Of a stretch of DNA of 64,000 nucleotides, positions 1 to 11,910 are shown piece after piece. Made by a program: the position numbers and the translations under genes. The notes under the pieces were generated by a model that searched no databases, was not told the origin of the DNA, and was given only the letters and a program-made list of their open reading frames with translations. This DNA comes from Microdochium bolleyi (lineage: Eukaryota > Ascomycota > Sordariomycetes > Xylariales > Microdochiaceae): assembly GCA_001566295.1 (NCBI GenBank), contig KQ964245.1, forward strand, positions 3,601,524 to 3,665,523, written 5' to 3'. Each line of letters starts with the position of its first letter. Positions within the stretch are counted from its first letter, which is position 1.

Positions 1-1907
1 CGGAGCATATCATGAACTTGTATAGAACCAGAACCGACCTGTCACCGAGCTTCTTGTTACATGGTCGCGCCGCATCGCACCCCCCTTCCATTTTCAAACA
101 CATGTCCGTCACAAAAATTCCCCGAGTCTCAGGGGACCACTCACATGCAGGCACGCCCCCTCTCTGCCTTGACGATCGACCGTCACAACCAAGAAAACTG
201 GGAACTTTGTCGTTGTCGATGCAACAGCAACCACGAATTCAAGACCGCTTTCGGAAAGCTTCAGCTCGCTCAAAGCGGCTCTGTCTGCAGAAGATCCAGG
301 GACCCTCACCCGGAAGAGAACGACAATCCACAAGGGCGGTCGCTTGGGGGACGTCATCCCCTGGTGCTATATGCTTCGGACTATCCGCGGTGTTTGTCTT
401 TGGTGGTACGTAGGACAGCGTAGTCTCGTACCGAGCGTCGACCTCGCGAGTCGTGACCTTGGTGCTTGCCCCCTATTCACACTGGTGGACTGGACGTTGC
501 CGTACGCGTACCACATATCCACAGCATCTCCACTTGATGTGTGTTGCGGTGGGAGACGGGACCAGCAACACGACACGACACAGCACAGGACAGCACAGCG
601 CGAGACGACCCTCACATGCAACTCGGCCGCAGCACAGCGCAGCCGGGTCCACGGGATATTCAGTAATCATCAAGAATGCCTGCGACAATCTGACCATCAT
701 CTACCGGCCGGGCCCAGTCCCCGCGCTGTGCCTTGTACAGGTGCCCCTCCTCCGGTCGGTACGGCCCTGTCTACGCGCGGGGACCTGCATCTGCCCAGTC
801 CCCCCATGATCGGTGGCCAGGGACCGCCATGCCATGCGTGGCTGCCGGCCCCCGGGTGGATTTTGCGCCTCGGAAAGGAAGCAAGCAGCACGAACTGGCC
901 AGCCACATGTCAAAAGAGTCCTTGGACCCCGTCAGTCACAAGCCTCACTGCAGACCCCCGACCGCTCTGGTCTGGCTGAGCCTTATGTGCCATTGCATGT
1001 GGCGCACCACCACCCCCGAGATTAGGAAGGCACCACAGGCGTCCATAGCAGCCTGTGATATGCCGCCGCCGCGCAGCTGAAAGAAACACACAACACATGA
1101 CATCTGGTCCCGGTATCGCTCTCCCTGGAGTGTGGCGTCGGATGCTATAGCGCACAGGGCCAGCCCGCGCAAAAACAACACGCAGCCCATATGCATGCAC
1201 TCACAGATCGGTCAAGCCATCGACATGCAAGCCCGCCCGCCTTCAGCAGCAACCGGTAGCCGGCAGGCACATTGGCGGGCTGTCCACCACCCCCCTGGAC
1301 GGCGCCACAGCAGCAGCACACACATACCCTGACGCACACACCCAAGAGTGATGAACAGCTTCGACAAGGACGCAACATCAGATGAAAATGAAAGAAGTGT
1401 GATGGCGTGCATGCATGGACATGTGCCTACGCTCCAAAGGGACAATATGCAGCGACGAAATCGACCCGACGCCATTGAGCCCATCCATGCCCACCACGGG
1501 CGCGGGCGGCGGCAGACACTGCGCACCCGATCCCCCCCCTCGAAAGCCCATGTCAAAGCTGCCACCCGCCCTCTGCACACCAAACTACACACACCGTGTA
1601 AAGCATATACGCAGGTTTACACGTATCCGAGCCTCGGGAACGGTTTGTAGTCGGGTTCCTAAAACCCGAGCTAATTACCTTACACTATATCCCCGCCCGT
1701 CTTCTCTGACGACGCCCGCCCACGCAAAAGCAAAAATGCGCCCCCTGCACCCCCCAGAAGGAAACCAGTGCTCTCGCAATCGGGAACTTCCCCCCCGCTC
1801 TCTGCTTGCAAGTGCATCGAAGCGTGCGGTGTACAGTGCGGCACAGAAATGCACGGTGGTCAAGCTTGTTCACCTGTCGAATCCGGGTGCGAGTTGGATG
1901 GCAAGGT

Positions 1908-1923
1908 GGGGGGGGGGGGGGGG
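1908..1923 (+). repeat. 16-base G homopolymer
   Basis: Sixteen consecutive G residues on the plus strand, about 80 bases before a much longer G run. Listed because two G runs this close are unlikely by chance in this composition. Confidence 0.95.
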
Positions 1924-2001
1924 TACGGGCTATAGAGGTTAACTACGTTACCCCAATTGAGCTTAACTATTGTATGGGAAAACGGTCGGGGGTTAGTGTG
2001 A

Positions 2002-2002
<1 letters not shown>

Positions 2003-2047
<45 letters not shown>
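2003..2047 (+). repeat. 45-base G homopolymer
   Basis: Forty-five uninterrupted G residues on the plus strand. A run this long can form G-quadruplexes and is very prone to length change. Its exact length in the genome may differ from the assembled one, because homopolymers are a common sequencing error. Confidence 0.95.
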
Positions 2048-2048
<1 letters not shown>

Positions 2049-2187
2049 CCTCGGTTTCCCTTGCTGGTTAGGTCTGGACTCTGGAATGGGTCTAGTTCTT
2101 GTTGAACGGATGTTGCCGCGACTTCTTTCTTGTCGTTAGCAGGAGAGAGAGAGATCCAAGACACTGACTAGATATTTTGACAGCTCG

Positions 2188-2189
<2 letters not shown>

Positions 2190-2220
<31 letters not shown>
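2190..2220 (+). repeat. (CA)n microsatellite
   Basis: A perfect CA dinucleotide array of about 15 units, lying 143 bases after the long G run. Together they form a short low-complexity block. Confidence 0.95.
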
Positions 2221-2223
<3 letters not shown>

Positions 2224-2908
2224 TAACAGACACGGGAAGAAAGGAAAGTTGACTAAAAAAGCAAAAAACGACACAATGGTGGGGGGGGCTGTGCAGTGGT
2301 TGAACTGGGGAAGAGGAAGTTTATCTAACGACGTCCGTCTGGACTCCGACTACGCATATCCAAGGTAACTCAAATACAGGAACTTTTTAATTAGGGAGTA
2401 CAAGAAGGGCCAGCAAAACTTCACAGCGAAAAGGTCCATCACACGCCAGCCACTCCTCGCACTTCGCAAGAGTGACAGTGTCCTGAACTTTATAGAATTC
2501 ATTATTAATTTAGAAACGACGGCATTCGGGAGCGGGCGAGCACCTGGCGGCAAGCCAGAAGGCCAACAAGCAAACAATAGCTCAACTACCCACGCACCCC
2601 GATGTACATACGCACCCTGACGGGGCCGTCCCCACCTCAAGGTCTTTGACATGCGCCTCGTGGCCCTACTTAGCACGCGGCCTACTGTCCAGCTAACGCA
2701 TGCCTGTCTGCCTGCCCACAGCAAAGGACCGGCGGGATCGGATAGGTATTTTAGTTAGGTGAAGAAGAGGGGCATCTCGGGAACTTCTGGATTCCACGGC
2801 AGGTCTTGCCCTAGGGAACTATCCCATGAGGGGGGAAAAGAATGAAAAGACAAAGACATGGACGGGTAATAGTGACGTTGTATGACTCGTATGCGCGGGC
2901 GCACGCAC

Positions 2909-2924
2909 GTGTGTGTGTGTGTGT
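2909..2924 (+). repeat. short (GT)n microsatellite
   Basis: Eight GT units following GCACGCAC, a purine/pyrimidine alternating stretch that could adopt left-handed DNA. Confidence 0.85.
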
Positions 2925-2995
2925 ATATGTTGGAGACATTCACCACCACCCCCCCGGAAGAGCCGCAGCCAATACTTGTTGGAGCGTGGAATCTC

Positions 2996-3019
2996 GTGTG
3001 TGTGTGTGTGTGTGTGTGT
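2996..3019 (+). repeat. (GT)n microsatellite
   Basis: About twelve TG/GT units within the gene-free tract. Its closeness to the GT array at 2909 suggests a small local cluster of dinucleotide repeats. Confidence 0.85.
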
Positions 3020-6000
3020 CTCTGAATGAGACCTGAAGTCCCGCGTTCCAGGCGTCTGGATCTCGCTACCTAAGCGGACGCTTTCACATTGCTCCATGTG
3101 CACTCCGTACGGAGGAAAGAGCTCTCCAGTTTTCTTTCCGTGACATTCTTTCCGTGACAGGTCGGTGCTTGACGCTGACTGGCTAGCTCTGTCGGAAATG
3201 AGCTTGCCTGTCTCATGCCGGGATGCCCCCACTTCTGGATTCTCGCCATTGTTCATCCAACTCTGCTCTGCATTGCAGCCTACGGCGAGCACGTGACCCC
3301 GGACGGGCGACAATGCGCGATGACTGGTTGCTGACACCCGTGCCCAAAGCTCACCTCTCGTTGTGAGGACGGTATAATATGCATTCTGCAGATACGTATT
3401 CCGCTGTCACACGCGATGCCGTGGCACCCTTTCCTCTTCCCGTGGCGGTTTGTCTGAGTGTGGTTTCCCCAGGATTGCAAGCCTTCTTATTATCTATTGA
3501 AACCGGTGTAAATACAACACACAGGAATGATTGTCCCTTGCACCACCACTCACCGGCTTCCCGCGGGATCTCAGATAAACGGAAGCCGTGTGAGAAAATA
3601 AGCAGTAACAAGAAGAAAAATGAAAGAGACAAGCCCGGCTGTGGTGTCAGATCTCCCTGGGAAAGGGTTTCAGATCTAATATATTTGTGCAGAGGACGGG
3701 ATCTTCTACAACGACCCCACGCGGGCAGCCCCCCTCCTCACGGGACGAACGGCAGAAACAATGGAGAGCTCTCAGACAGACAGTAGTATAGCTAGTTGTC
3801 GACACTGCCTCCTCACGTGCTGTCTTGGGCATGCAAGCCACCACCAACACCACCACCACCAACAACACGGGACGGAGGAGAGGACCGCCAGAGACATGTT
3901 TCGAACTCTAAAAAAGCTCGATTCAATAAACCCCCAGCCCACGCCAGCGGGCCCGGCCCAGCCCCAATGGAGACCCAACCCGCCTTCCAGAAATGATCAA
4001 TGCACCGCACCACGCCTACAGACATACCTTTCTCCACGATGATGGGAATAAGCAAACCATCGTGATCTCGAACAGCAGCTGTCATCCCATCTCGCATTTT
4101 CTTGCGTCACTGCCCCCAGTCTGCGCGTGGCGTGCTGTGGCGTGCTTTTCGGAGAAACCTCCTTGCTGCTGCATGATTGGAGGATGGAAAAAGTAAAGCC
4201 ATGACACCGGGATAGAGAGACAGAGGGAGTTGTCTATCGCAAATCGCGGCATGGAATTGGCTTGCGGGTTGGCAGTCCCAGCAAGAGTCAGCAACATGTC
4301 AGCAATCCAGTCATCACCGAGAGGAAAGTGCCCTGGTCTGGAGTCGCTCCTATCAACATGAGACAACAATCCATATCCAAGCAACTGGGTGCCACACAAG
4401 CCCCTGACGTGTGACTGATTCTTGGCACGAGGAGAACTCAGCATTTAGTCATCCTGCGTGCGCTCTGCACGCGCTGCCCTTCTGACCACAACCTGAGCCA
4501 ATACGTAGGATTGGCTCTCAGCTTCCATGCATCGCAAATATGACACAGAGGCCGGCGCTGGGCGGGTAAAGCTCTTGGCGCCGCGGCGACTCGTCCAGTG
4601 ATTGTTTGCGTCACACATCCGCCGCCGAACGTGCCAGACTGAAGCGAAAGACGGGCCTTGACTGCCGTTCCACCATCAATCCCGCCCGTGCATGCTTCTC
4701 GAGGAGGAACCTGGATTCGGAAGTATGTCGGCTAGGTCCCTGCCAGCTCCTGCGCATAGGCAGGCTAGTCGAGAACTTATTGTTCGTTTCATCACCCACG
4801 ATCGAGCTGCTGCCAGGGGCTTTCGCATCCGAAGTATGCGAGCCTGGCTTGGGGCTGTCCCGAGGTGATCGTCCCGAAAACGTTTCAAGGCACCACTCCC
4901 AATGACACCCTGTGGCTTCTCCGTACAAGGGTGCGAATTTGGGCCTTGGACGTTCGCTGTGCAAACTTCTCAAAGCAGCAACTAAAGACCACCGACCGGC
5001 TCGGGGTGGTCAAGGGTGGTCCCTGACCGAGGGAACAAGAGACAAGGGTAGCCCCTGTTGACGCAACGTACTTTTGTCTTAGTCAGCGCTCAAGCGGATA
5101 ATGATGGAGATGATTCGTAAGAGCCATCCTCTGTGCCACTGGCACCAAGGAGGAAGGACAGAACCGTACGGGGTATTGGGATCCAAAAGTTCCAATTCCT
5201 GTACATCTGACACCAGCCTACCGCTGATGTCAATATGATGATTGCTGGCTCCGCTGCAGTGGCCCGCGAGATTGAGATCTGAGCTGGCTGCGCGACGAAG
5301 TGGTGGCCCAAGTTGGGTTTCACGTTTGGCAGTGACTCTCACCCGACTGCAGGATCATTCGTGCACACCTCCGAACTGGCTGGTCAAAGACCCGTGGACT
5401 CGACAGGTTTGGGAAGCTCACGAAGATGGCGGCCAAACTATTTGCTGCCGCGAGGGCCGCCCGATGTCCTGGTCGCCGCACAGACCCTGCCTTGCCCTCG
5501 GCAGGACAGGCGAGGCTAGTATTGGGCTGGCGGGCCCACTGTCGGACCTGTCACCAGTTGTTGTGGCAGGTCGTAGCGTGCGAGACGGCGGTGCTAGTTC
5601 CGACCTGCGCAGTGTGCCAAAGTTCCTACTCGCCTGAGGCTGCACCCCGTCGTGCAGAACCGAGCTGCGCCGTCAAGGTCAGGACCGCAGAAGGTAGAAG
5701 ATGACCTTGGGCCATTGTACTTGGCGGCCCTAGCAGAGCCGGGGAGGCTAAAATGCTTGGGCGTGGTTGGTGAGTGCCATTGCCCTCTGTATGGGCGTTC
5801 CTGACAGATCGCGTAGAAATAGACTTTTGACGGCTCGATGGAGAATCTGCCACGCCAAGCTCCAACATGCGCCGACTGCAGGCCCCGCTGGACGGGTCGC
5901 TCCCCTAGTCTGGCTGGTCCAAGGCGTCGGTTCCCTGTCGAGCTGGTGTGTTCCTGCCAGTCCTCGCCGGTACCGAATCCCAGATCTGGCAGGTTGTTGT

Positions 6001-7062
6001 CAGTCCTGTTGCCGTTGTGATCTCCCTGCCAAGGGAGCACGGTCTTGTCTCCTTTCGACTTTCCTGACGTGCCGTCCTGCCATGTATTGGGATAGTCGGC
6101 CTGTCACGGAGTGCGCCGCTCAGCACTGAGCTTTGCCACGGCCAGACCTGCTGATCAGCAACTTCTTGCCATGTTGGGTGTCCCGAGGGAGGCAGGCGCA
6201 GCCGCCAGTGTCATCTACGCCAACGGTGCTGCTGCTGTCTGGGCCGCGGTGTCTCTGGTGTCTGTCTTGTCGATCCCTGATCGCCCCGTCGCCTTCCGCA
6301 GCGACGGAATGCATGCGAGATCTGTGGTTCCCGCCTCGTGAGCGCTCGAGACTTCTTTCTGTTTCGGGACTAGAGCGGCCCGGTGAGTGCCGAACACAGA
6401 GACGGAGGCTCGAGTGACCGCGACCACTGACTACTGACACGGCGGACACGTCAGCGCTCCCAGGCGACGCCAAAGCACCCCGAGATTGTCGGCGGCTGGT
6501 GGCATTGTGCTGCGGTCGTGCAGACAGAAAGACTGCGTGGCCGGATTGGCTGTGATCCGGTTGCATCGACCTGTGCCCACCCACATGCGTGACCCGCGGC
6601 CCTGGCACGGCCCCGACCAGTGACCATACGCGAGTGCAGCTGTCAATTCCATCGTACAGGACTGGATGGTGCCGACAACCATGCAGTGCACTTTACGATC
6701 AAGGAGGCCCGCTGACCTGTCATGTTCCACGTCCGCCCTCCACCACTGCTGCCAGCTCGTGCTGCCGACCCTCCCTCGGGGAAGCCTCCGCAGTTGCGTA
6801 CGCACGTAATGCGGGTTCTCGACCGCCTGCCAGGGGTCTTTCCGGCCCTCGAGTCTTGACCGGTGCCCCGCACGCCCACTTGCGAGATGACATGTGCATG
6901 AGCTGGGCATGAGTGTGGTCATGTCGGTATGTACTGATCGGAGACGGCCGACGACAGCTCGAGTGGGCCAACAGTAGCTCAGGCGGCCTTTTAGCTTCCC
7001 CGCCAGGCTTGCCACCTGGTGAGGACGAGGGAGGCAGGTCTGGTTCTCGCGCGCTTGTTCAC

Positions 7063-7118
7063 GGTGGGTGGGTGGATGGGTGGATTGGCGGACGGGTGGA
7101 TGGGTGGGTGAATGAGTG
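7063..7118 (+). repeat. imperfect TGGATGGG-type minisatellite
   Basis: About seven imperfect units built from GGTG, GGATGGG and GGTGGATG words, G-rich on the plus strand. It codes for nothing recognisable on either strand. Confidence 0.7.
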
Positions 7119-10100
7119 CAATCATGATTCGAATGAGTGAGTGCGGCAACAGGCGCATGTGCCAATGGTTGACACCGGACCACTGCAGGTCATCGACTGG
7201 ATGGTTTCGCCGTGGCGGACAAGGCAGGCGCGGCGTGTGGCATCCTGCAGCAGCCCGTGACTGATGGGAGGAACAAGGGCAGCCACTGTGCTTGACCTCG
7301 TCTAGATCAACATGGCAGGAAATGACGCACTAGCACTGGCGCCGGAAGCTACCCTACGGTACGGTACCTTAGCTCTCCGTAAGGCTTGCGTGTTACTACG
7401 CGTATCTGCCACACGAAGGATTGGCGGCGACAACAGTACAGCATAATTCCGCTTAGCCTGCCAGCGATCGGCGGCTCCTGCAGCACCAGAGTCTTCAGTC
7501 GGAACCTGTGTGGGGGGGTGCAGGCCTCGCAGGCGTCGTCTCTTCCAACCTTTCGGAAGGTTGCGCAATAGGGTAGGTACCCTGTAGCCAGGAACCGCCT
7601 GGCGGTGCGGTGCGGGCTAACGTCGAAGAGGAAGTCTTCCTACAGAGGTGGGGCTGCTTGACCCAGCCCGAGCCAAGCCATGGCGGCGAGACTTCAGTCA
7701 TCTGGAAGCATCATGGAAGCATCACTGAGCTGAGGGAGGGGCCCTCCACCAGATCGCATACGCAGTACACAATAGGACATGAGTTGCCGAGAGGCTCACT
7801 CTGTTGTCTGCCAAGGAGGGCTGTGTCGAGGCTGGACCCCCAGTATACGTCAGACCCGATAGAGTTTTTGGCTTTCCCGCCGAAGGAGTCGTCCCAAACG
7901 GTCTTGTGTTCCTCGAGAAGCGGACGATGCCGGGCCCATGACCTCTCGTCCCGGGTAGAGGGGAGGCGGCGGTTAGACTTCGCTGGTTGACAAAGACTGC
8001 GTGGCCCGCAAGCCTCAGCGGTCCCGCCAGCCTGGGACTGGGCTGTCATCGCTTGTCATTGGCTTCGCCGGCGCATCTAGCACTTCCTGACTAGCACAGA
8101 TTGTGTGTTGGCCTGGTTAGACATTCACCTGCACGGCGTCCTCCGTACACAGCGGCGGTAGGGCCGGCGGGGAAAAGGTTTGAGATGGCTTGGCTGGCCG
8201 CCACCCGCACCAGAGACGTCAACTCGCGCTGAGCTGCCCACCTTCGCCCACCACCATTACCACGGATTGGCTTTCCGCGATTCGACAACCTTTTGGCGGT
8301 TCTCGATTTTCTTTCCCAAACTGTGGTTAGCTCGCCCGCCGGCCGGCCCTATTGCGCACCTTTGTCTGCTGGACAGACGTCAGCGCTCACGGCGGTCGTA
8401 AATCTTGCCCGAGCGGTTCCTGGCAGGAGCGGTAGTTGACTCGACCGGTAGTGCCACCCAGGGCACTGGGATGAGCACTTCTTTTGAGTTTCACCAGAAC
8501 AACTCTGTGACGCTCCCCGTTGGCGGCACTCTGTAGGCATCGGCTTTTTGTCTGCGGAGACGACCGAGTCTGGAACCCGTGAACTCGCAGCTCTGTTCTG
8601 GTAGTGTCCCGCCAGCGACCCGACGGTGCGGTCCTTCTCTCTGGACGACGCCTGCCCCAACGACGTTGCCGTCATCCCCCAAGGACTTTCCACTCTGAGC
8701 TGGTCTGACTGGCTGGTAGGCAGGCAGGCGCCTGAGCCGGCCATCGCTGGTGTCGACACATGCAAGCAATTAGCCCTACGCAGTACGACTGCCACGCACG
8801 CACCAACGGCCGAGAAGCTGCTTTGGGAAGTCCGCCGGCGGTTGATGGGCTGGCGGTTGAGATGAAGTAAAGGCATCCTTCAGGCGAGAGAGACGAGTCG
8901 ATACATTATCAGGGCGGTGATATAGCTGATCATGGTGCTGGCCGGTCGGCACTGTGACCGTTTCGGCTCCTGAGCCTGATCCTCTGCCGTGAGGACTGAC
9001 AGCTCTGCTGGTGGACGAACTTATGCGCCCGCAGGGGTCGGTTAGATCGATCCTAGGCCCCCGTCGCTGTGCATTGGATGCCATCGGGGCATTTTTAATG
9101 GCCTGGCATCCCATCCGAGGGTAGAGCGATGGGGGCCTTGTCGCATCACGCATCGCGTCACTGTCGGGTGCGGAGGGGTATGTGCAGCATCGTCTTTGCT
9201 GCGACTGTGCCAAGGTGAGGCCTAAACTCGAGGAGCTAGCTTCGACCTGCCCTGTCGCCGAACGGGGTGTGCATTGGCTGCTACGGTCACGCCCATGCCG
9301 GCGTGCACGCATCGCCCGCACCCTTCACCCTGACGCAGGCCTGACATGACATGGGCGGCCAGGACGGACGGAGTTGCAGCTCACGAGAAAGGGGAGGGAG
9401 AGACCCTGGCAGATGCCTCGACTGCGTAGTTAGGGTTCCTGTCCCGGCCGTGCATGGCATCGGTGCGTTGCTCTCTTTGCTGACCTCCCCGAGACGCGCG
9501 TGAGATGCTGTCACGATGCCGTGGGCTCGGGTTGTGGTCGCGTGGAGACAATCGAGGTACTGCCCTGCCCTTACGGCCCCTGGGGACCAAGACCTGGTCG
9601 TCCCTTCCTCCGGCTGCCATGCCCGCCGCCCCAGGCTTTCCATTCCGCGTGGTCTCTGCTGCTCCTGTCTCGACCTGTCGACACAGGCAACGACGCCGAC
9701 GACGGCAACAAGACGCCCAGCAGAGAGACAGTCGGCCCTCTGTCCGTGAGCCCGCATGAGGAGACGCCACCGGCACCAGGGTACCATGCCTGTGGAGAGG
9801 GTGGGCGCACCTGCAGAGCCCTGTCCAAGGCGCCGGTAAAAGTACCACGGGCCCTGCGACGAACTTTGTTGCCATCCCACGGCCGACGACATGGCCCTGG
9901 GACACGCCACGGGGCGCGGCCAGCCTCGACGACGAAGATGCGACTAGAAGTTCCTATGTCATATCCTGGTCCCCGTCCCCAGCGTGCAGCCCCGGAGCCC
10001 CATCGCTGCTGGGCCCACCCCTGCACCCGCCACGCTACAGCACGTTCGTCCAGCATCCCCTAGTGCAAGAAGTACTTGGCCGTTGATGCAGCGCCGCCCG

Positions 10101-10512
10101 CTCCACTCCACTCCAAGTCCCAGTTCGACTGCCCAAGACCTGGGGCCACCCGCCGGCCTCGACAACTTCATTCATAAGCACAAGCCCGCCCGGCACTCAT
10201 CGCTCGTCCAGATTTACAGATACTCTCAAGACGTCTTTGCATCATCCGGACACCAAGTCACTTGCACACCACCTAGAAAAAAGAACAGACTTCGACAAGG
10301 AACACTACTTGTATCCTATCAAAGACACTTTCACCATCAGCCCGACCCATCAGCGTCCACGTCAGGATAGATACTTCATTTTCGGCTGTCGCCAAAGTTC
10401 AGTCGTCAGCAAGGAGAGGCTTTGTCATGTTATGGAATATCGCCCTCAACAGCACCTACTCCGAATAGACACCCACAGCCACCACCACCACCACCACATC
10501 ACATCTGACAAG

Positions 10513-11910
10513 ATGTCCACCCTCACCATGTCGGCGCCTCAGCACCACCTCGCCTTCCACAGAGAGTTCTCATGGCAGGAGCCCCGCCCGCACCAGACTT
10601 ACAGGCCACAGGACGAGTCTGCCAAGGTGGCACTGCCCTCTATCCGACAGGTATGGCCTTTCTCGTAACCCTTTGCCACGCCTTGCCCCGACTCTAGCTA
10701 ACCCGGTATGCAGGCATTCCCAGAGCTTCAGTTGCAGATCCAGCAGGATCCTTCGTCACGCTCATCGACCACAGCCGCCATCTCGCCTGCCACCTCCCCA
10801 GGATACATGTACTCGACTGGCAGCATCAAGCGGAGACGTCCATCCGCCGAGAACGACAGGGAGGACGAGCTTTCCAGCAAGATCCCTCGCCTGTACGAGG
10901 GCGCCCAGATTCTGTCTGCCCGCCATACTTCCCCCCCCAGACAATCATGGCACGAGACACACCCCAGCGTGCTCAAGAGCGTCGTGCCCGCGCCCCAGCC
11001 AGTCAAGCAGATCGAAGGCCGAGCAGAGCCAGAATCCAGGCCTACACTGCCAAGCCTGCCTCATCTCACCTTTGATCGCCGGACCAGCGACCTGCCTCGC
11101 CTAGGAAGTGTCTCTGGCGATGACTATGCCAACGACTCCATCAGAAGAGCAAGCCTCGTTCACTCCATGAGCCAGCGTGACACTCTACCTCAGCAAGAGC
11201 TTCGCTCCTCCAGTGCCAACTATGATTTTCACTCCATTCACCGAGGCCAGTCCGCGACTGTCAACCCTAGCCACCCGCCATACGAACGCACTCCCTTCAC
11301 ATCTGGACCGTATACCCGTCCCTACCACCGCGATCCTTATATGCGTATGGGTGAGCTCGGGATGTCTCAAGGCATTGAGAACAAGCAGCGCAAGCGCCGG
11401 GGCAATCTTCCCAAGGAGACCACGGATAAGCTCAGGGCTTGGTTCGTTGGTCACCTGCAACACCCTTACCCGACCGAGGACGAGAAACAGGACCTGATGA
11501 GGCAGACTGGCCTGCAAATGAGTAAGTCGAGCCCACCCTAAACGCTTTGTGGCGTAGAGTCGTTCTAGAACAACTCTGAATACGGGCGGACTGTGCAACA
11601 AAGCCAGACTGCCGCGACGGGGTAGAGTTCAGACCAAAGCTAACAAGCTCGACCACTAGACCAAATCTCCAACTGGTTCATCAACGCACGCCGTCGCCAG
11701 CTGCCCACCATGATCAACAACGCGCGGGCCGAGTCCGATGCGATGAGCAGCCGAGAGAATGACGACAGAATTCTCCCCTCCACTGAGCGAGATCATTTCG
11801 CCAGCGCCAAGCGCTCTGCGGGCCACCTCAGCGATGGTGAGGGGAGCTTGTACGACGAGGAGGTCTCTCATCATGTGAGGTCATCTCACATCCAGCGCGG
11901 CAGCGTCTAA
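10513..11910 (+). CDS. TALE-class homeodomain transcription factor
   Basis: Three exons: 10513-10650, 10714-11521 and 11660-11910, giving 398 aa. Both introns have GT..AG ends, and the second splits an Asn codon inside the homeodomain. The N-terminal 270 residues are Ser/Pro-rich and probably disordered. The homeodomain starts near residue 271 with a basic KQRKRR stretch, carries NLPKETTDKLRAWF for helix 1 and the three-residue TALE loop extension around HPYP, and ends with the recognition helix NQISNWFINARRRQ coded by exon 3. This is the KN/TALE type, which binds DNA in the nucleus and in filamentous fungi regulates development; Podospora pah1 and Neurospora kal-1 are plausible relatives, from memory only. 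The frame is open upstream, with in-frame ATGs at 10432 and 10237, so the start is uncertain. I chose 10513, which follows GACAAG. Confidence 0.88.

Larger units (their letters stand above)
1..10512. other. gene-free tract, probable long upstream region of the homeodomain gene
   Basis: I found no convincing protein-coding gene here on either strand. The open frames are short, mutually overlapping, have arbitrary composition and no recognisable motif, and I could not join them through plausible introns. Composition is GC-rich and not AT-degraded, so it does not look like a RIP-mutated transposon graveyard. It holds homopolymer G runs, CA/GT microsatellites and a TGGATGGG-like minisatellite, listed separately. 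It probably contains the promoter and 5' leader of the TALE homeodomain gene that starts at 10,513, and may contain long non-coding transcripts. No tRNA or 5S rRNA was seen. Confidence 0.6.

Noticed and set aside
1636..1672. Inverted repeat CGGGTT..AACCCG considered as a tRNA arm or terminator
   Set aside because: It is only six base pairs with a five-base loop; the T-arm consensus GTTC-A-C and other tRNA arms are absent.
6431..7183. A 250-residue minus-strand frame in the gene-free tract
   Set aside because: It includes the translated minisatellite (repeated Thr/His/Pro), has no motif and no splice signals; it looks like a chance frame in GC-rich DNA.
9287..10171. Overlapping frames of 160-207 residues on both strands
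   Set aside because: Several frames are open at once, as expected from high GC with few stops; none has conserved composition or motif.
1..10512. Transposon or RIP-degraded repeat as explanation of the gene-free tract
   Set aside because: The tract is not AT-rich and shows no reverse-transcriptase, transposase or terminal-repeat signature that I could see.
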